Below the pieces are notes generated by a model. The model was not told the DNA's origin. It made no database searches and saw only the letters and a program-made list of their open reading frames with translations. A program made the position numbers and the translations under genes. A DNA stretch of 64,000 nucleotides, from positions 1-64,000 of the forward strand of contig CABIZV010000010.1 of assembly GCA_902363335.1 (NCBI GenBank), read 5' to 3'. Shown here piece by piece: positions 1 to 7,872 of the stretch; within the stretch, counting starts at the first letter, position 1; the number at the start of each line of letters is the position of its first letter. Source of the DNA: Enterobacteriaceae bacterium. GTDB lineage: Bacteria; Pseudomonadota; Gammaproteobacteria; Enterobacterales; Enterobacteriaceae.

Positions 1-106
1 AGCGCGGTGGTCCCACCTGACCCCATGCCGAACTCAGAAGTGAAACGCCGTAGCGCCGATGGTAGTGTGGGGTCTCCCCATGCGAGAGTAGGGAACTGCC
101 AGGCAT
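1..106 (+). rRNA. rrf: 5S ribosomal RNA, 3' part (5' end outside window)
   Basis: The first 106 bases match enterobacterial 5S rRNA from about nucleotide 15 to its 3' end (GAACTGCCAGGCAT). The first 14 nt or so of the 120-nt molecule lie upstream of the window. This is the distal end of an rRNA operon transcribed rightward. In E. coli the operon next to mobBA is rrnA, which fits the downstream genes. Confidence 0.97.
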
Positions 107-118
107 CAAACAAGTGAA

Positions 119-147
119 GAAGCCCATCCTGACGGATGGGCTTTTTT
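119..147 (+). terminator. rRNA operon terminator
   Basis: The stem AAGCCCATCC/GGATGGGCTT with a short TGAC loop is followed by six T residues just after the 5S gene. This is the usual intrinsic terminator form for an rrn operon. Confidence 0.9.
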
Positions 148-179
148 GCGTCTGTGCGAAATGGGGAACCGGTGAAAAT

Positions 180-258
180 CCCGGGGTCACTGCGTTCGCC
201 CGGGCTACAATGTGGTGCGAACGTAGCCCGGACGAGGCGTTCACGCCGACTCCGGGGA
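180..258. repeat. REP/BIME-like inverted pair
   Basis: Two GC-rich arms face each other: one contains GCCCGGGCTAC and the other GTAGCCCGGACGAGGCG. They are separated by about 15 bp. This is the form of the enterobacterial extragenic palindromes. The right arm overlaps the last codons and stop of mobB, so the C-terminal residues of MobB are encoded by repeat sequence. Confidence 0.75.
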
Positions 259-759
259 AGCTCCCAACCAACCCACAATAAATTCTACTATCGCATTGAG
301 GTCGTTCAAATCCAGGACAGGTACATCAATATCTAATGCAATATCGCTGGCCACGGCGATCGTATGCTCATCAATAACCAGCTCATCAACCGCATGTCCG
401 GCCGCTTCACGAAACAGCAAAATCTTATCAACGGCCTCGTGCTTAAAGCCTTCAACCAATACCAAATCGAGCTTTGATGCATCCATTCGACTTACCAGCC
501 AGGCAAGATCGAGCTCATTTTCTTCCGGTGTTTCCGTCATTAACGCCCAACGTTGTTGGCTGGCAACTAATGTCTGCGCGGCACCCGCTTTACGCAGCTC
601 ATAGCTATCTTTACCGGGTTTATCGACATCCATATTGTGGTGAGTATGCTTAATCAGGCCTGGCCGAATGCCGAGAAAGCAAAGTTCAGGGATCAATTTT
701 TTCAACAGGGTGGTTTTTCCCGTACCACTCCAGGCGGCAATCGCTAATAACGGGATCAT
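241..759 (-). CDS. mobB: Molybdopterin-guanine dinucleotide biosynthesis adaptor MobB
   Basis: A 172-aa P-loop protein with an N-terminal Walker A motif (AWSGTGKTTLL, about residues 8-18). It matches E. coli MobB in length and sequence. MobB is a GTP-binding accessory protein that helps MobA attach GMP to molybdopterin, giving the bis-MGD cofactor needed by enzymes such as the formate dehydrogenase encoded later in this window. It is downstream of mobA on the same strand and overlaps it by 4 nt, so the two are probably translationally coupled. Its final codons (SPESA) lie inside a REP-like repeat, which probably makes the tail differ from that of relatives. MobB is not essential for cofactor synthesis in E. 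coli. Confidence 0.95.
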   Translation of the reverse strand: MIPLLAIAAWSGTGKTTLLKKLIPELCFLGIRPGLIKHTHHNMDVDKPGKDSYELRKAGAAQTLVASQQRWALMTETPEENELDLAWLVSRMDASKLDLVLVEGFKHEAVDKILLFREAAGHAVDELVIDEHTIAVASDIALDIDVPVLDLNDLNAIVEFIVGWLGASPESA

Positions 760-1340
760 TTCTCCCCCTGATTTTTTTGCAAATCTTCAAGCGTATTGAT
801 ATTGCGAAATGCCGACTTTACGTCGCTAAAATCAACGGAATGGCCGCCAACTTCGCGCATAAACACCATAACGCGTCGATCGCCGCGCGAGAGATAATCT
901 GAAATTTTCGATGCCAGGCTCCGGTGAGCGAGTGCGATGGCTGGATGATCTCTATCACCGTCATGAACCCAAACAACAGGCGCCTGAAGGCGTTTAACGT
1001 CCAGACGCACAAGCAGATCGGCTGGAATAAAAGGCGTATCGCAAGGGCAAAACAAAAACCACTCATCTGCGACTTGCTGCATGACCGATAACATACCGGC
1101 CAGAGGTCCGGGAAAGTCTGATAATGTATCGCTGATGACGGGTAGGCCGCTTTGCTGATAGATATCCAGGTTTCTGTTCGCGCTAATCACGATTGAGCTG
1201 ACCTGCGGACACAGACTGTCAGAGACGTGTTGCCATAGCGGCTTGCCATCCAGCAGCATCAGTCCCTTATCCTGCCCCCCCATTCTGCTGGCTCTCCCGC
1301 CTGCGAGCACCACGCCCGTCACCCGGCTCTTTGCATTCAC
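756..1340 (-). CDS. mobA: Molybdenum cofactor guanylyltransferase MobA
   Basis: A 194-aa nucleotidyltransferase. The N-terminal LAGGxxxRMGGxDKG motif (VVLAGGRASRMGGQDKG) is the GTP-binding signature of the MobA family, and the length equals the E. coli protein. It transfers GMP from GTP to Mo-molybdopterin in the cytoplasm to make MGD. It is the first gene of the mobA-mobB pair and its stop overlaps the mobB start. yihD is divergent about 70 bp away, so the intergenic region should hold both promoters. Confidence 0.96.
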   Translation of the reverse strand: MNAKSRVTGVVLAGGRASRMGGQDKGLMLLDGKPLWQHVSDSLCPQVSSIVISANRNLDIYQQSGLPVISDTLSDFPGPLAGMLSVMQQVADEWFLFCPCDTPFIPADLLVRLDVKRLQAPVVWVHDGDRDHPAIALAHRSLASKISDYLSRGDRRVMVFMREVGGHSVDFSDVKSAFRNINTLEDLQKNQGEK

Positions 1341-1409
1341 CGTTATCGCCTCTTTTATTGTAGGGATTACCCTGCTACCGTATCTTTATCAAGCGTAAGG
1401 AGCATGACC

Positions 1410-1679
1410 ATGAAATGTAAACGTCTTAACGAAGTTATCGAACTCCTCCAGCCAGCCTGGCAAAAGGAGCCTGAGCTGAATTTAATGCAATTTTTGCAGA
1501 AACTGGCACAGGAGTCAGGTTATGACGGCGAATTGGCCGATTTAACGGACGATATTCTGATCTACCATCTGAAAATGCGCGACTCGGCAAAGGATGCCGT
1601 GATCCCGGGTATTCAGAAAGATTATGAAGAAGACTTCAAAACCGCTCTACTCCGCGCCCGTGGGGTGATTAAAGAGTAA
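1410..1679 (+). CDS. yihD: YihD, conserved small protein (DUF1040)
   Basis: An 89-aa protein nearly identical to E. coli YihD. Two ATGs lie 6 nt apart. The second (1410) is chosen because the AAGGAG ribosome site at about 1397-1402 is 7 nt from it but almost touches the first, and because it gives the E. coli length. It is acidic and helical, without membrane segment or signal peptide. Its molecular function is unknown. It is a single gene divergent from mobA and followed at 75 nt by srkA. Confidence 0.93.
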   Translation: MKCKRLNEVIELLQPAWQKEPELNLMQFLQKLAQESGYDGELADLTDDILIYHLKMRDSAKDAVIPGIQKDYEEDFKTALLRARGVIKE

Positions 1680-1754
1680 AAGGTTGTAAGCAGTGCCGCT
1701 CAAACTGCTACGAAATGATATCCTGACTCATTCGTATCGTTACCGGATGTCAGG

Positions 1755-2741
1755 ATGAACGACAAGGCTTTCACATTCCAGACTCTTCACCCGGATACCA
1801 TTATTGATGCCCTGTTTGAGCAGGGTATCCGGGTTGATTCTGGTCTCACTCCTCTTAACAGCTATGAGAACCGGGTATACCAGTTCCAGGATGAAGACCG
1901 CCGCCGTATGGTGGTGAAATTCTATCGCCCAGAACGCTGGTCGGCCGCGCAGATCTTTGAAGAACATCAGTTTGCGCTGGAGTTGGTTCAGGATGATGTG
2001 CCGGTAGCCGCACCGCTCGCCTTTAACGATCAAACCCTGTTAACTCACGACGGTTTTTACTTCACTGTATTCCCAAGCGTGGGTGGCCGCCAGTTTGAGT
2101 CCGATAATCTGGATCAAATGGAGTGGGTTGGCCGTTACCTGGGGCGCATGCATCAGACCGGCCGTAAATCGCGCTTTGTGGCGCGCCCCGACATCGGCGT
2201 CAAAGAATACCTTATAGAACCTCGTGCGGTGTTTGAACGCTCCACGTTGATACCCGCTGGCTTAAAAGACCGTTTCCTGAAAGCGACCGATGAACTCATC
2301 GATGCCGTTATGGGCCAATGGCACGGGCGCTTTGATTCGCTGCGTCTGCACGGTGATTGCCATGCCGGGAATATTCTCTGGCGTGATGGCCCCATGTTTG
2401 TCGATCTTGATGATGCGCGAAACGGCCCTGCCATACAGGATCTCTGGATGCTACTGAACGGCTCTCTCGCCGAAAGACGCATGCAACTTGAAATGATCGT
2501 AGAGGCTTATGAAGAATTCAGCAGCTTTAATTCAGATGAATTGGCGCTAATTGAGCCTTTACGTGCAATGCGGTTGGTTTATTATCTGGCCTGGATTATC
2601 AGACGCTGGGATGACCCTGCATTTCCGAAAAATTTTCCCTGGTTAACCGGGGAAGATTTCTGGCATCGGCAGATTGCTACTTTCATTGAGCAGGTGAAGG
2701 TTCTACAAGAACCCCCTCTACAGCTAACGCCAATGTATTAA
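1755..2741 (+). CDS. srkA: Stress response kinase A (SrkA/YihE)
   Basis: A 328-aa aminoglycoside-phosphotransferase-fold protein, the same length as E. coli SrkA. The catalytic loop HGDCHAGNILW (about residues 200-210) and the metal-binding VDLDDARNGP that follows are intact. SrkA is a cytoplasmic Ser/Thr kinase that counteracts MazF-mediated death and responds to oxidative and envelope stress. It lies 27 nt upstream of dsbA on the same strand. In E. coli the two form an operon that is partly under Cpx control, which ties it to the cpx genes near the end of this window. I did not see a clear CpxR box directly upstream. Confidence 0.95.
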   Translation: MNDKAFTFQTLHPDTIIDALFEQGIRVDSGLTPLNSYENRVYQFQDEDRRRMVVKFYRPERWSAAQIFEEHQFALELVQDDVPVAAPLAFNDQTLLTHDGFYFTVFPSVGGRQFESDNLDQMEWVGRYLGRMHQTGRKSRFVARPDIGVKEYLIEPRAVFERSTLIPAGLKDRFLKATDELIDAVMGQWHGRFDSLRLHGDCHAGNILWRDGPMFVDLDDARNGPAIQDLWMLLNGSLAERRMQLEMIVEAYEEFSSFNSDELALIEPLRAMRLVYYLAWIIRRWDDPAFPKNFPWLTGEDFWHRQIATFIEQVKVLQEPPLQLTPMY

Positions 2742-2768
2742 TTCGACACAGTCAGGAGAGAGTGAGTT

Positions 2769-3392
2769 ATGAAAAAGGTTTGGCTTGCGCTGGCAGGTAT
2801 GATTCTGGCATTCAGCGCATCTGCTGCCCAGATCACTGAAGGCAAACAATACATTACTATCGATAAGCCGGTTGCAGGTGAGCCGCAGGTGCTGGAGTTC
2901 TTCTCCTTCTACTGCCCACATTGCTATCAGTTCGAAGAAGTTTTGCACGTTTCTGATAACGTGAAGAAAAAGCTTCCAGAAGGCGTAAAAATGACGAAAT
3001 ACCACGTTGAGTTCCTGGGCCCATTGGGCAAGGACCTGACTCAAGCGTGGGCGGTGGCGATGGCTCTGGGCGTGGAAGACAAGGTGACCGTACCGATGTT
3101 TGAAGCGGTACAGAAAACGCAAACCGTTCAAACCGTTGCTGATATCCGCACAGTCTTTGTCAATGCGGGTGTGAAAGGCGAAGACTACGATGCTGCATGG
3201 AACAGCTTTGTGGTGAAATCGATGGTCGCTCAACAGGAAAAAGCCGCAGCCGATCTTCAGCTGCAGGGCGTTCCTGCTATGTTTGTTAACGGTAAATACC
3301 AGTTGAACCCACAGGGTATGGACACCAGCAATATGGATGTCTTTGTCGCTCAGTACGCTGATACCGTTAAGCAGCTTGTTGAGAAAAAATAA
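2769..3392 (+). CDS. dsbA: Periplasmic thiol:disulfide oxidoreductase DsbA
   Basis: A 207-aa precursor with a cleavable signal peptide (about residues 1-19, ending SASA-AQ) and the CPHC active site (Cys49/Cys52 of the precursor, mature Cys30/Cys33). A cis-proline loop follows later (GVPAMFVNGKY). DsbA introduces disulfides into proteins entering the periplasm and is reoxidised by DsbB. Clients here could include the cysteine-containing exported phosphoesterase and nuclease of this window, which is inference. The start has a good AGGAGAG ribosome site 7-8 nt upstream. It is the second gene after srkA. In E. coli yihF follows; here the gene is followed at once by a terminator and convergent yihG. 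Confidence 0.98.
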   Translation: MKKVWLALAGMILAFSASAAQITEGKQYITIDKPVAGEPQVLEFFSFYCPHCYQFEEVLHVSDNVKKKLPEGVKMTKYHVEFLGPLGKDLTQAWAVAMALGVEDKVTVPMFEAVQKTQTVQTVADIRTVFVNAGVKGEDYDAAWNSFVVKSMVAQQEKAAADLQLQGVPAMFVNGKYQLNPQGMDTSNMDVFVAQYADTVKQLVEKK

Positions 3393-3396
3393 AAAG

Positions 3397-3424
3397 AAAA
3401 CGCCGGTCACTGACCGGCGTTTTT
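3397..3424. terminator. Bidirectional terminator between dsbA and yihG
   Basis: A perfect hairpin (ACGCCGGTCA/TGACCGGCGT) with A-tract on the left and T-tract on the right can end transcripts from both sides. The yihG stop codon (3407-3409) and its last few codons lie inside the stem and 3' flank, so the hairpin also forms part of the yihG coding end. Confidence 0.9.
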
Positions 3425-4366
3425 GTATTGCGTTTTTAGGGTATCTATCAGCTTATCTTTCTCTTCCCACAATGCGTTCAGCCATTGCTGGAAGCGCCGC
3501 TTGAAGCTCTTATCGCCAACATAATCCCCGTGTAGCGCTGGGTCGACCTGCCGTAGGTTGACGTTCACGACAATGCGCGTCAATTTCCCACTTAACATAT
3601 CGAAAAATGGCGTTTTATCATTTTCGGGATAACACAACGTGACATCGAGCAGCTTATCAAACTGAGAACCCAATACGCTCAATGTCATGGCAATGCCGGC
3701 AGCCTTGGGTGGCAGCAGATTCTTATACGGTGAACGCGTTTGCTGGCGCTTTTCGGGTGTAAAGCGTGAACCTTCCACGAAGTTAACGATAGTGGTTGGA
3801 TGCGAGCGGAATTTCTCACAAGAGCGGCGGGTCGTTTCAACGTCTTTACCGCGACGCTCAGGATGACGAAGTAGATAGCTACGGGAATAGCGGCGCATAA
3901 AAGGCATATCCAGTGCCCAGCATGCCAGCCCCATAAACGGTACCCAGGCCAGCTGGTGCTTGAGAAAATACTTGTTCATGGGGATATGGTTACGAAAAAT
4001 CACGCACAGCACCACGATATCTGCCCAGCTATGGTGATTACAGATAAGCAGGTACCAGTTCTTTTTATTTAGCGTTTCCAGACCCTGGATATCCCACTTA
4101 AGCCGGGGATTCAGATGCAGCAATCTAGCCAGCCCGCAGCACCAGCAGTACATCATGAAATTACAAAATATCGAGACTGAACGCCATATCACCGGCAGAG
4201 GAAAAAGCAGCTTAACGATCCCGGCTAAGATGATGGGTATGGAGCACAATACCGTGAGTAAAATGGTGAGTGCGATACTCAAGGGCAGGGTTATCGCAGC
4301 GAGTAATCTCGACATAGTTTGTTTATTCAGATAGTTAGTTATTAAACGTGCGCTGAAAAAGGGCAT
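3407..4366 (-). CDS. yihG: 1-acyl-sn-glycerol-3-phosphate acyltransferase YihG
   Basis: A PlsC-family acyltransferase of up to 319 aa. It has an N-terminal membrane segment (about residues 20-50), the acyltransferase HX4D motif (NHHSWAD) and the second block FVEGSRF. E. coli YihG, about 310 aa, acylates lysophosphatidic acid with a preference for some unsaturated chains. The start is uncertain: an in-frame ATG at 4315 (MSRLLAAI) would give 302 aa, and neither candidate has a strong ribosome site. It is convergent with dsbA, and its stop lies inside the shared terminator. The E. coli neighbour yihF is missing. Confidence 0.93.
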   Translation of the reverse strand: MPFFSARLITNYLNKQTMSRLLAAITLPLSIALTILLTVLCSIPIILAGIVKLLFPLPVIWRSVSIFCNFMMYCWCCGLARLLHLNPRLKWDIQGLETLNKKNWYLLICNHHSWADIVVLCVIFRNHIPMNKYFLKHQLAWVPFMGLACWALDMPFMRRYSRSYLLRHPERRGKDVETTRRSCEKFRSHPTTIVNFVEGSRFTPEKRQQTRSPYKNLLPPKAAGIAMTLSVLGSQFDKLLDVTLCYPENDKTPFFDMLSGKLTRIVVNVNLRQVDPALHGDYVGDKSFKRRFQQWLNALWEEKDKLIDTLKTQYKNAGQ

Positions 4367-4436
4367 AAGGCGCTGATTTTAACAGAAAACGCGCCAAACT
4401 ACGGGTCTTAGCGAAATCCAAAAAGGTTCAGCATGT

Positions 4437-4445
4437 CTATCCACA
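4437..4445 (+). promoter_or_regulatory. DnaA-box-like site upstream of polA
   Basis: CTATCCACA differs from the strict DnaA box TTATCCACA at one position. It is in the same orientation as the perfect box 140 bp downstream. Confidence 0.45.
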
Positions 4446-4578
4446 TTGGGCGAATTATCACCAGATCCAATTTTAATCGTGCGATCATGTTATAAGCCAT
4501 TGAAAATAATTCACTATTTATCCATTAAGCCTGCGTAACAGACACTTTTTTATTATTAAAATAAAACTATTCACAAAG

Positions 4579-4587
4579 TTATCCACA
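4579..4587 (+). promoter_or_regulatory. Consensus DnaA box in the polA promoter region
   Basis: A perfect TTATCCACA lies 124 bp before the polA start. DnaA has been reported to stimulate polA expression in E. coli, so a regulatory role is plausible. The rest of the 344-bp yihG-polA gap is AT-rich and shows no other gene. Confidence 0.65.
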
Positions 4588-4710
4588 TTTTGTTTTACGC
4601 GCGATCGCGAAGATCTCTAAATCTTTTCGCGTTATTTTTGCGAAAAACTCATGTTTTCATGCTGTCTGTGGCATCCTTTACCCATAATCTGATAAACAGG
4701 CACGGAAATT

Positions 4711-7500
4711 ATGGTTCAGATCCCTGAAAACCCTCTTATCCTCGTTGATGGCTCCTCTTATCTTTACCGGGCATATCACGCATTCCCACCGCTGACTAAC
4801 TCTGCTGGCGAGCCGACTGGCGCAATGTATGGCGTGTTGAACATGCTGCGCAGCTTGATCCTGCAATATAAGCCGACACATGCGGTGGTGGTTTTCGATG
4901 CGAAGGGCAAAACCTTCCGTGATGAACTGTTTGAAGACTACAAGTCCCATCGTCCACCGATGCCGGACGATCTGCGTGCGCAGATTGAGCCGCTGCATAG
5001 TATGGTGAAAGCGATGGGGCTGCCGCTGATGGCGGTCGCTGGCGTGGAAGCGGACGACGTTATCGGTACGCTAGCGCGTGAAGCGGAAAAAATGGGTCGC
5101 CCGGTGCTGATTAGCACCGGTGATAAAGATATGGCGCAGCTGGTGACGCCGGGCATTACGCTTATCAACACCATGACCAACACCATTCTCGGCCCAGAAG
5201 AGGTTGTGACCAAATACGGTGTACCACCGGATCTGATTATCGATTTCCTCGCGCTGATGGGCGATTCTTCAGATAACATTCCTGGCGTCCCGGGTGTTGG
5301 CGAGAAAACGGCACAAGCCTTGCTGCAAGGTTTAGGTGGCCTGGATGCGCTGTATGGTGAGCCTGAAAAAATTGCTGGGCTGACCTTCCGTGGCGCGAAG
5401 ACCATGGCGGCGAAGCTCGAGCAGAACAAAGATCTCGCCTATCTCTCCTACAAGCTCGCTACCATCAAAACGGACGTCGAGCTGGAATTGGGATGCGAAG
5501 AGCTGCTCGTCTCCGCCCCGTCAGCGGATGAACTGCTGGGACTGTTTAAGAAGTATGAATTCAAACGCTGGATAACCGACGTTGAGTCCGGCACCTGGAT
5601 GCAGGCCAAAGGCGCTAAACCCGCAGCAAAACCGGCGAAAGCCGCCGCCGTCACTCCTGAGCCTGAAGAAGAGACGGCAGTCGCTCTGTCATCAGAAAAT
5701 TACGTCACCATTCTTGATGAAGAAACGTTGATGACGTGGATCGACAAGCTGAAAAATGCGCCGCTGTTTGCCTTCGACACGGAAACCGACAGTCTCGATA
5801 ATATCTCAGCAAACATGGTCGGCTTGTCATTTGCCACGGAACCAGGTGTCGCCGCCTATGTGCCCGTTGCCCATGACTATCTTGATGCGCCGGAGCAGAT
5901 CTCTCGCGAACGTGTGCTGGAATTGCTCAAGCCGCTCCTGGAAGATGCTAACCTGCTAAAAGTGGGCCAGAACCTGAAGTTCGATCGCGGTATTCTCGCC
6001 AACTACGGCGTTGAGCTGCGCGGCATCGCTTTTGATACCATGCTGGAATCCTATACTCTGGACAGCGTGGCCGGTCGTCACGATATGGATAGCCTCTCCG
6101 ACCGCTGGTTGAAACACAAAACCATCACGTTTGAAGAGATTGCTGGTAAAGGCAAAAATCAGCTGACCTTTAACCAGATCGCGCTGGAAGAGGCCGGACG
6201 ATACGCGGCGGAAGACGCGGATGTCACGCTACAACTGCATCTTAAAATGTGGCCGAAACTCCAGCAGACAGAAGGGCCGCTGCGCATCTTCAATGAGATT
6301 GAAATGCCGCTGGTGCCCGTATTATCTCGCATCGAACGCAACGGCGTGAAAATCAATCCTGCCGTATTGCATGCGCACTCGCAGGAAATCGCCAAACGTC
6401 TGGTTGAGCTGGAACAGAAAGCCTACGAGATTGCGGGCGAAGAATTTAACCTCTCCTCACCAAAACAGCTGCAAACTATTTTGTTTGAAAAGCAGGGTAT
6501 TAAGCCGCTGAAGAAAACCCCGGGCGGCGCGCCGTCGACGTCGGAAGAGGTGCTGGAAGAGCTGGCGCTGGATTACCCGCTACCAAAAGTTATCCTTCAA
6601 TATCGCGGGCTGGCGAAGCTGAAGTCGACCTATACCGACAAACTGCCGCTGATGATTAACCCGAAAACCGGCCGTGTACACACCTCCTATCATCAGGCGG
6701 TGACCGCTACCGGGCGTCTGTCCTCAACCGATCCTAACTTGCAAAATATTCCGGTACGCAGCGAAGAAGGACGCCGTATTCGTCAGGCGTTTATTGCGCC
6801 GGAAGATTACGTCATCGTCTCCGCTGACTACTCGCAAATTGAGCTGCGTATCATGGCGCATCTGTCGCGAGATGAGGGCCTGTTGAAGGCATTTGCCGAA
6901 GGTCAAGATATTCACCGCGCCACCGCTGCTGAAGTATTTGGTATGCCGCTTGAGAGCGTAACCGGTGAACAGCGTCGTAGCGCGAAGGCGATCAACTTCG
7001 GTCTGATTTACGGCATGAGTGCTTTCGGGCTGGCGCGTCAGCTGAACATCCCGCGTAAGGAAGCGCAGAAGTATATGGATCTCTACTTTGAGCGTTATCC
7101 TGGCGTACTGGATTACATGGAACGCACCCGTGCGCAGGCGAAAGAGCAGGGCTTTGTTGCAACCCTGGATGGTCGTCGCTTGTATTTACCGGACATCAAA
7201 TCCAGCAATGGCGCACGTCGTGCAGGTGCCGAGCGTGCGGCGATTAACGCCCCCATGCAGGGTACCGCCGCCGATGTCATCAAGCGGGCAATGATTGCCG
7301 TGGATAGCTGGCTGGAAGGTGAAAAACCGCGCGTTCGTATGATTATGCAGGTACACGATGAATTGGTCTTTGAAGTCCATAAAGACGACGTGGATGCGGT
7401 GACCAAAAAGGTACATGAATTGATGGAGAACAGCACTAAGCTGGATGTGCCGCTGCTGGTGGAAGTGGGCAGTGGCGAAAACTGGGATCAAGCTCATTAA
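4711..7500 (+). CDS. polA: DNA polymerase I
   Basis: A 929-aa protein, one residue longer than E. coli Pol I. Domain order: N-terminal 5'-3' exonuclease/flap nuclease (about 1-290), 3'-5' proofreading domain (about 325-520, with FDTETDSLD placing the metal-binding Asp356/Glu358), and family A polymerase (about 520-929) with motif A (DYSQIELR), motif B (RRSAKAINFGLIYG) and motif C (QVHDELVFEV). It removes RNA primers, fills Okazaki gaps and repairs DNA. A short Ala/Pro/Lys-rich linker (AKPAAKPAKAAAV) joins the first two domains. It is monocistronic, with Spot 42 following on the same strand. DnaA boxes lie upstream. Confidence 0.99.
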   Translation: MVQIPENPLILVDGSSYLYRAYHAFPPLTNSAGEPTGAMYGVLNMLRSLILQYKPTHAVVVFDAKGKTFRDELFEDYKSHRPPMPDDLRAQIEPLHSMVKAMGLPLMAVAGVEADDVIGTLAREAEKMGRPVLISTGDKDMAQLVTPGITLINTMTNTILGPEEVVTKYGVPPDLIIDFLALMGDSSDNIPGVPGVGEKTAQALLQGLGGLDALYGEPEKIAGLTFRGAKTMAAKLEQNKDLAYLSYKLATIKTDVELELGCEELLVSAPSADELLGLFKKYEFKRWITDVESGTWMQAKGAKPAAKPAKAAAVTPEPEEETAVALSSENYVTILDEETLMTWIDKLKNAPLFAFDTETDSLDNISANMVGLSFATEPGVAAYVPVAHDYLDAPEQISRERVLELLKPLLEDANLLKVGQNLKFDRGILANYGVELRGIAFDTMLESYTLDSVAGRHDMDSLSDRWLKHKTITFEEIAGKGKNQLTFNQIALEEAGRYAAEDADVTLQLHLKMWPKLQQTEGPLRIFNEIEMPLVPVLSRIERNGVKINPAVLHAHSQEIAKRLVELEQKAYEIAGEEFNLSSPKQLQTILFEKQGIKPLKKTPGGAPSTSEEVLEELALDYPLPKVILQYRGLAKLKSTYTDKLPLMINPKTGRVHTSYHQAVTATGRLSSTDPNLQNIPVRSEEGRRIRQAFIAPEDYVIVSADYSQIELRIMAHLSRDEGLLKAFAEGQDIHRATAAEVFGMPLESVTGEQRRSAKAINFGLIYGMSAFGLARQLNIPRKEAQKYMDLYFERYPGVLDYMERTRAQAKEQGFVATLDGRRLYLPDIKSSNGARRAGAERAAINAPMQGTAADVIKRAMIAVDSWLEGEKPRVRMIMQVHDELVFEVHKDDVDAVTKKVHELMENSTKLDVPLLVEVGSGENWDQAH

Positions 7501-7555
7501 ATGCTCGATGAAAAACTCTAGTTTATGTAAGTAAGCAACATAACTTATCTAATTT

Positions 7556-7571
7556 TGTGATGAACATTAGA
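7556..7571 (+). promoter_or_regulatory. Possible CRP half-site upstream of spf
   Basis: TGTGA at 7556-7560 lies upstream of the spf promoter at the position of the CRP site that represses spf in E. coli. The right half (TTAGA after a 6-nt spacer) is weak. The call rests mainly on orthology. Confidence 0.4.
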
Positions 7572-7611
7572 ATTCGTTATGTAACAAATGAAAAAAAACT
7601 ACAAAAAATGC

Positions 7612-7640
7612 TTTCTGTGAACTGTAAAAAAGAGTAGAGT
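7612..7640 (+). promoter_or_regulatory. spf promoter (-35 TTTCTG, -10 TAGAGT)
   Basis: TTTCTG (7612-7617) and TAGAGT (7635-7640) are separated by 17 bp. The -10 ends 7 nt before the first base of Spot 42. They match the E. coli spf promoter in place. Confidence 0.75.
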
Positions 7641-7647
7641 TAATCTC

Positions 7648-7756
7648 GTAGGGTACAGAGGTAAGATGTTCTATCTTTCAGACCTTTTACTTCACGTAAT
7701 CGGATTTGGCTGAATATTTTAGCCGCCCCAGTCAGTAATGACTGGGGCGTTTTTTA
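7648..7756 (+). ncRNA. spf: Spot 42 small RNA
   Basis: The 109 nt from GTAGGGTACAGAGG to the terminal T-run are essentially identical to E. coli Spot 42. The 3' end is the terminator hairpin GCCCCAGTC/GACTGGGGC followed by T6. Spot 42 is an Hfq-dependent RNA that represses secondary carbon-source and TCA genes, and CRP-cAMP lowers its synthesis. Its position after polA is conserved. It could in principle act on the carbohydrate genes of this window; no specific pairing was tested. Confidence 0.97.
7666..7713 (+). CDS. spfP: SpfP, 15-aa protein encoded in Spot 42
   Basis: Inside Spot 42, ATG at 7666 opens a 15-codon frame (MFYLSDLLLHVIGFG) ending in TGA at 7711-7713, with AGAGGT 4-5 nt upstream as ribosome site. 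The same peptide is known from E. coli Spot 42, where SpfP binds CRP and blocks activation of some CRP-dependent genes. It is hydrophobic and too short for standard gene callers. Conservation of the whole frame is seen directly; translation in this organism is inferred. Confidence 0.75.
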   Translation: MFYLSDLLLHVIGFG

Positions 7757-7872
7757 TTGGGCGAAAGAAAAGTTTTCGCATCAGTCACTTTGCGCAATGT
7801 GGGGTCAAACAGGGGGAGATTGCGAGCCCGGAACAGGGCGCCACGCGCCGCTATCCGGGATTATGGCGGGAA

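Noticed and set aside
2724..3410. 228-codon open frame antisense to dsbA
   Set aside because: Shadow of dsbA on the opposite strand; no ribosome site or domain.
7757..7872. Small open frames between spf and engB
   Set aside because: Several short frames overlap each other and the engB 3' end; none has a ribosome site or conservation I recognise.
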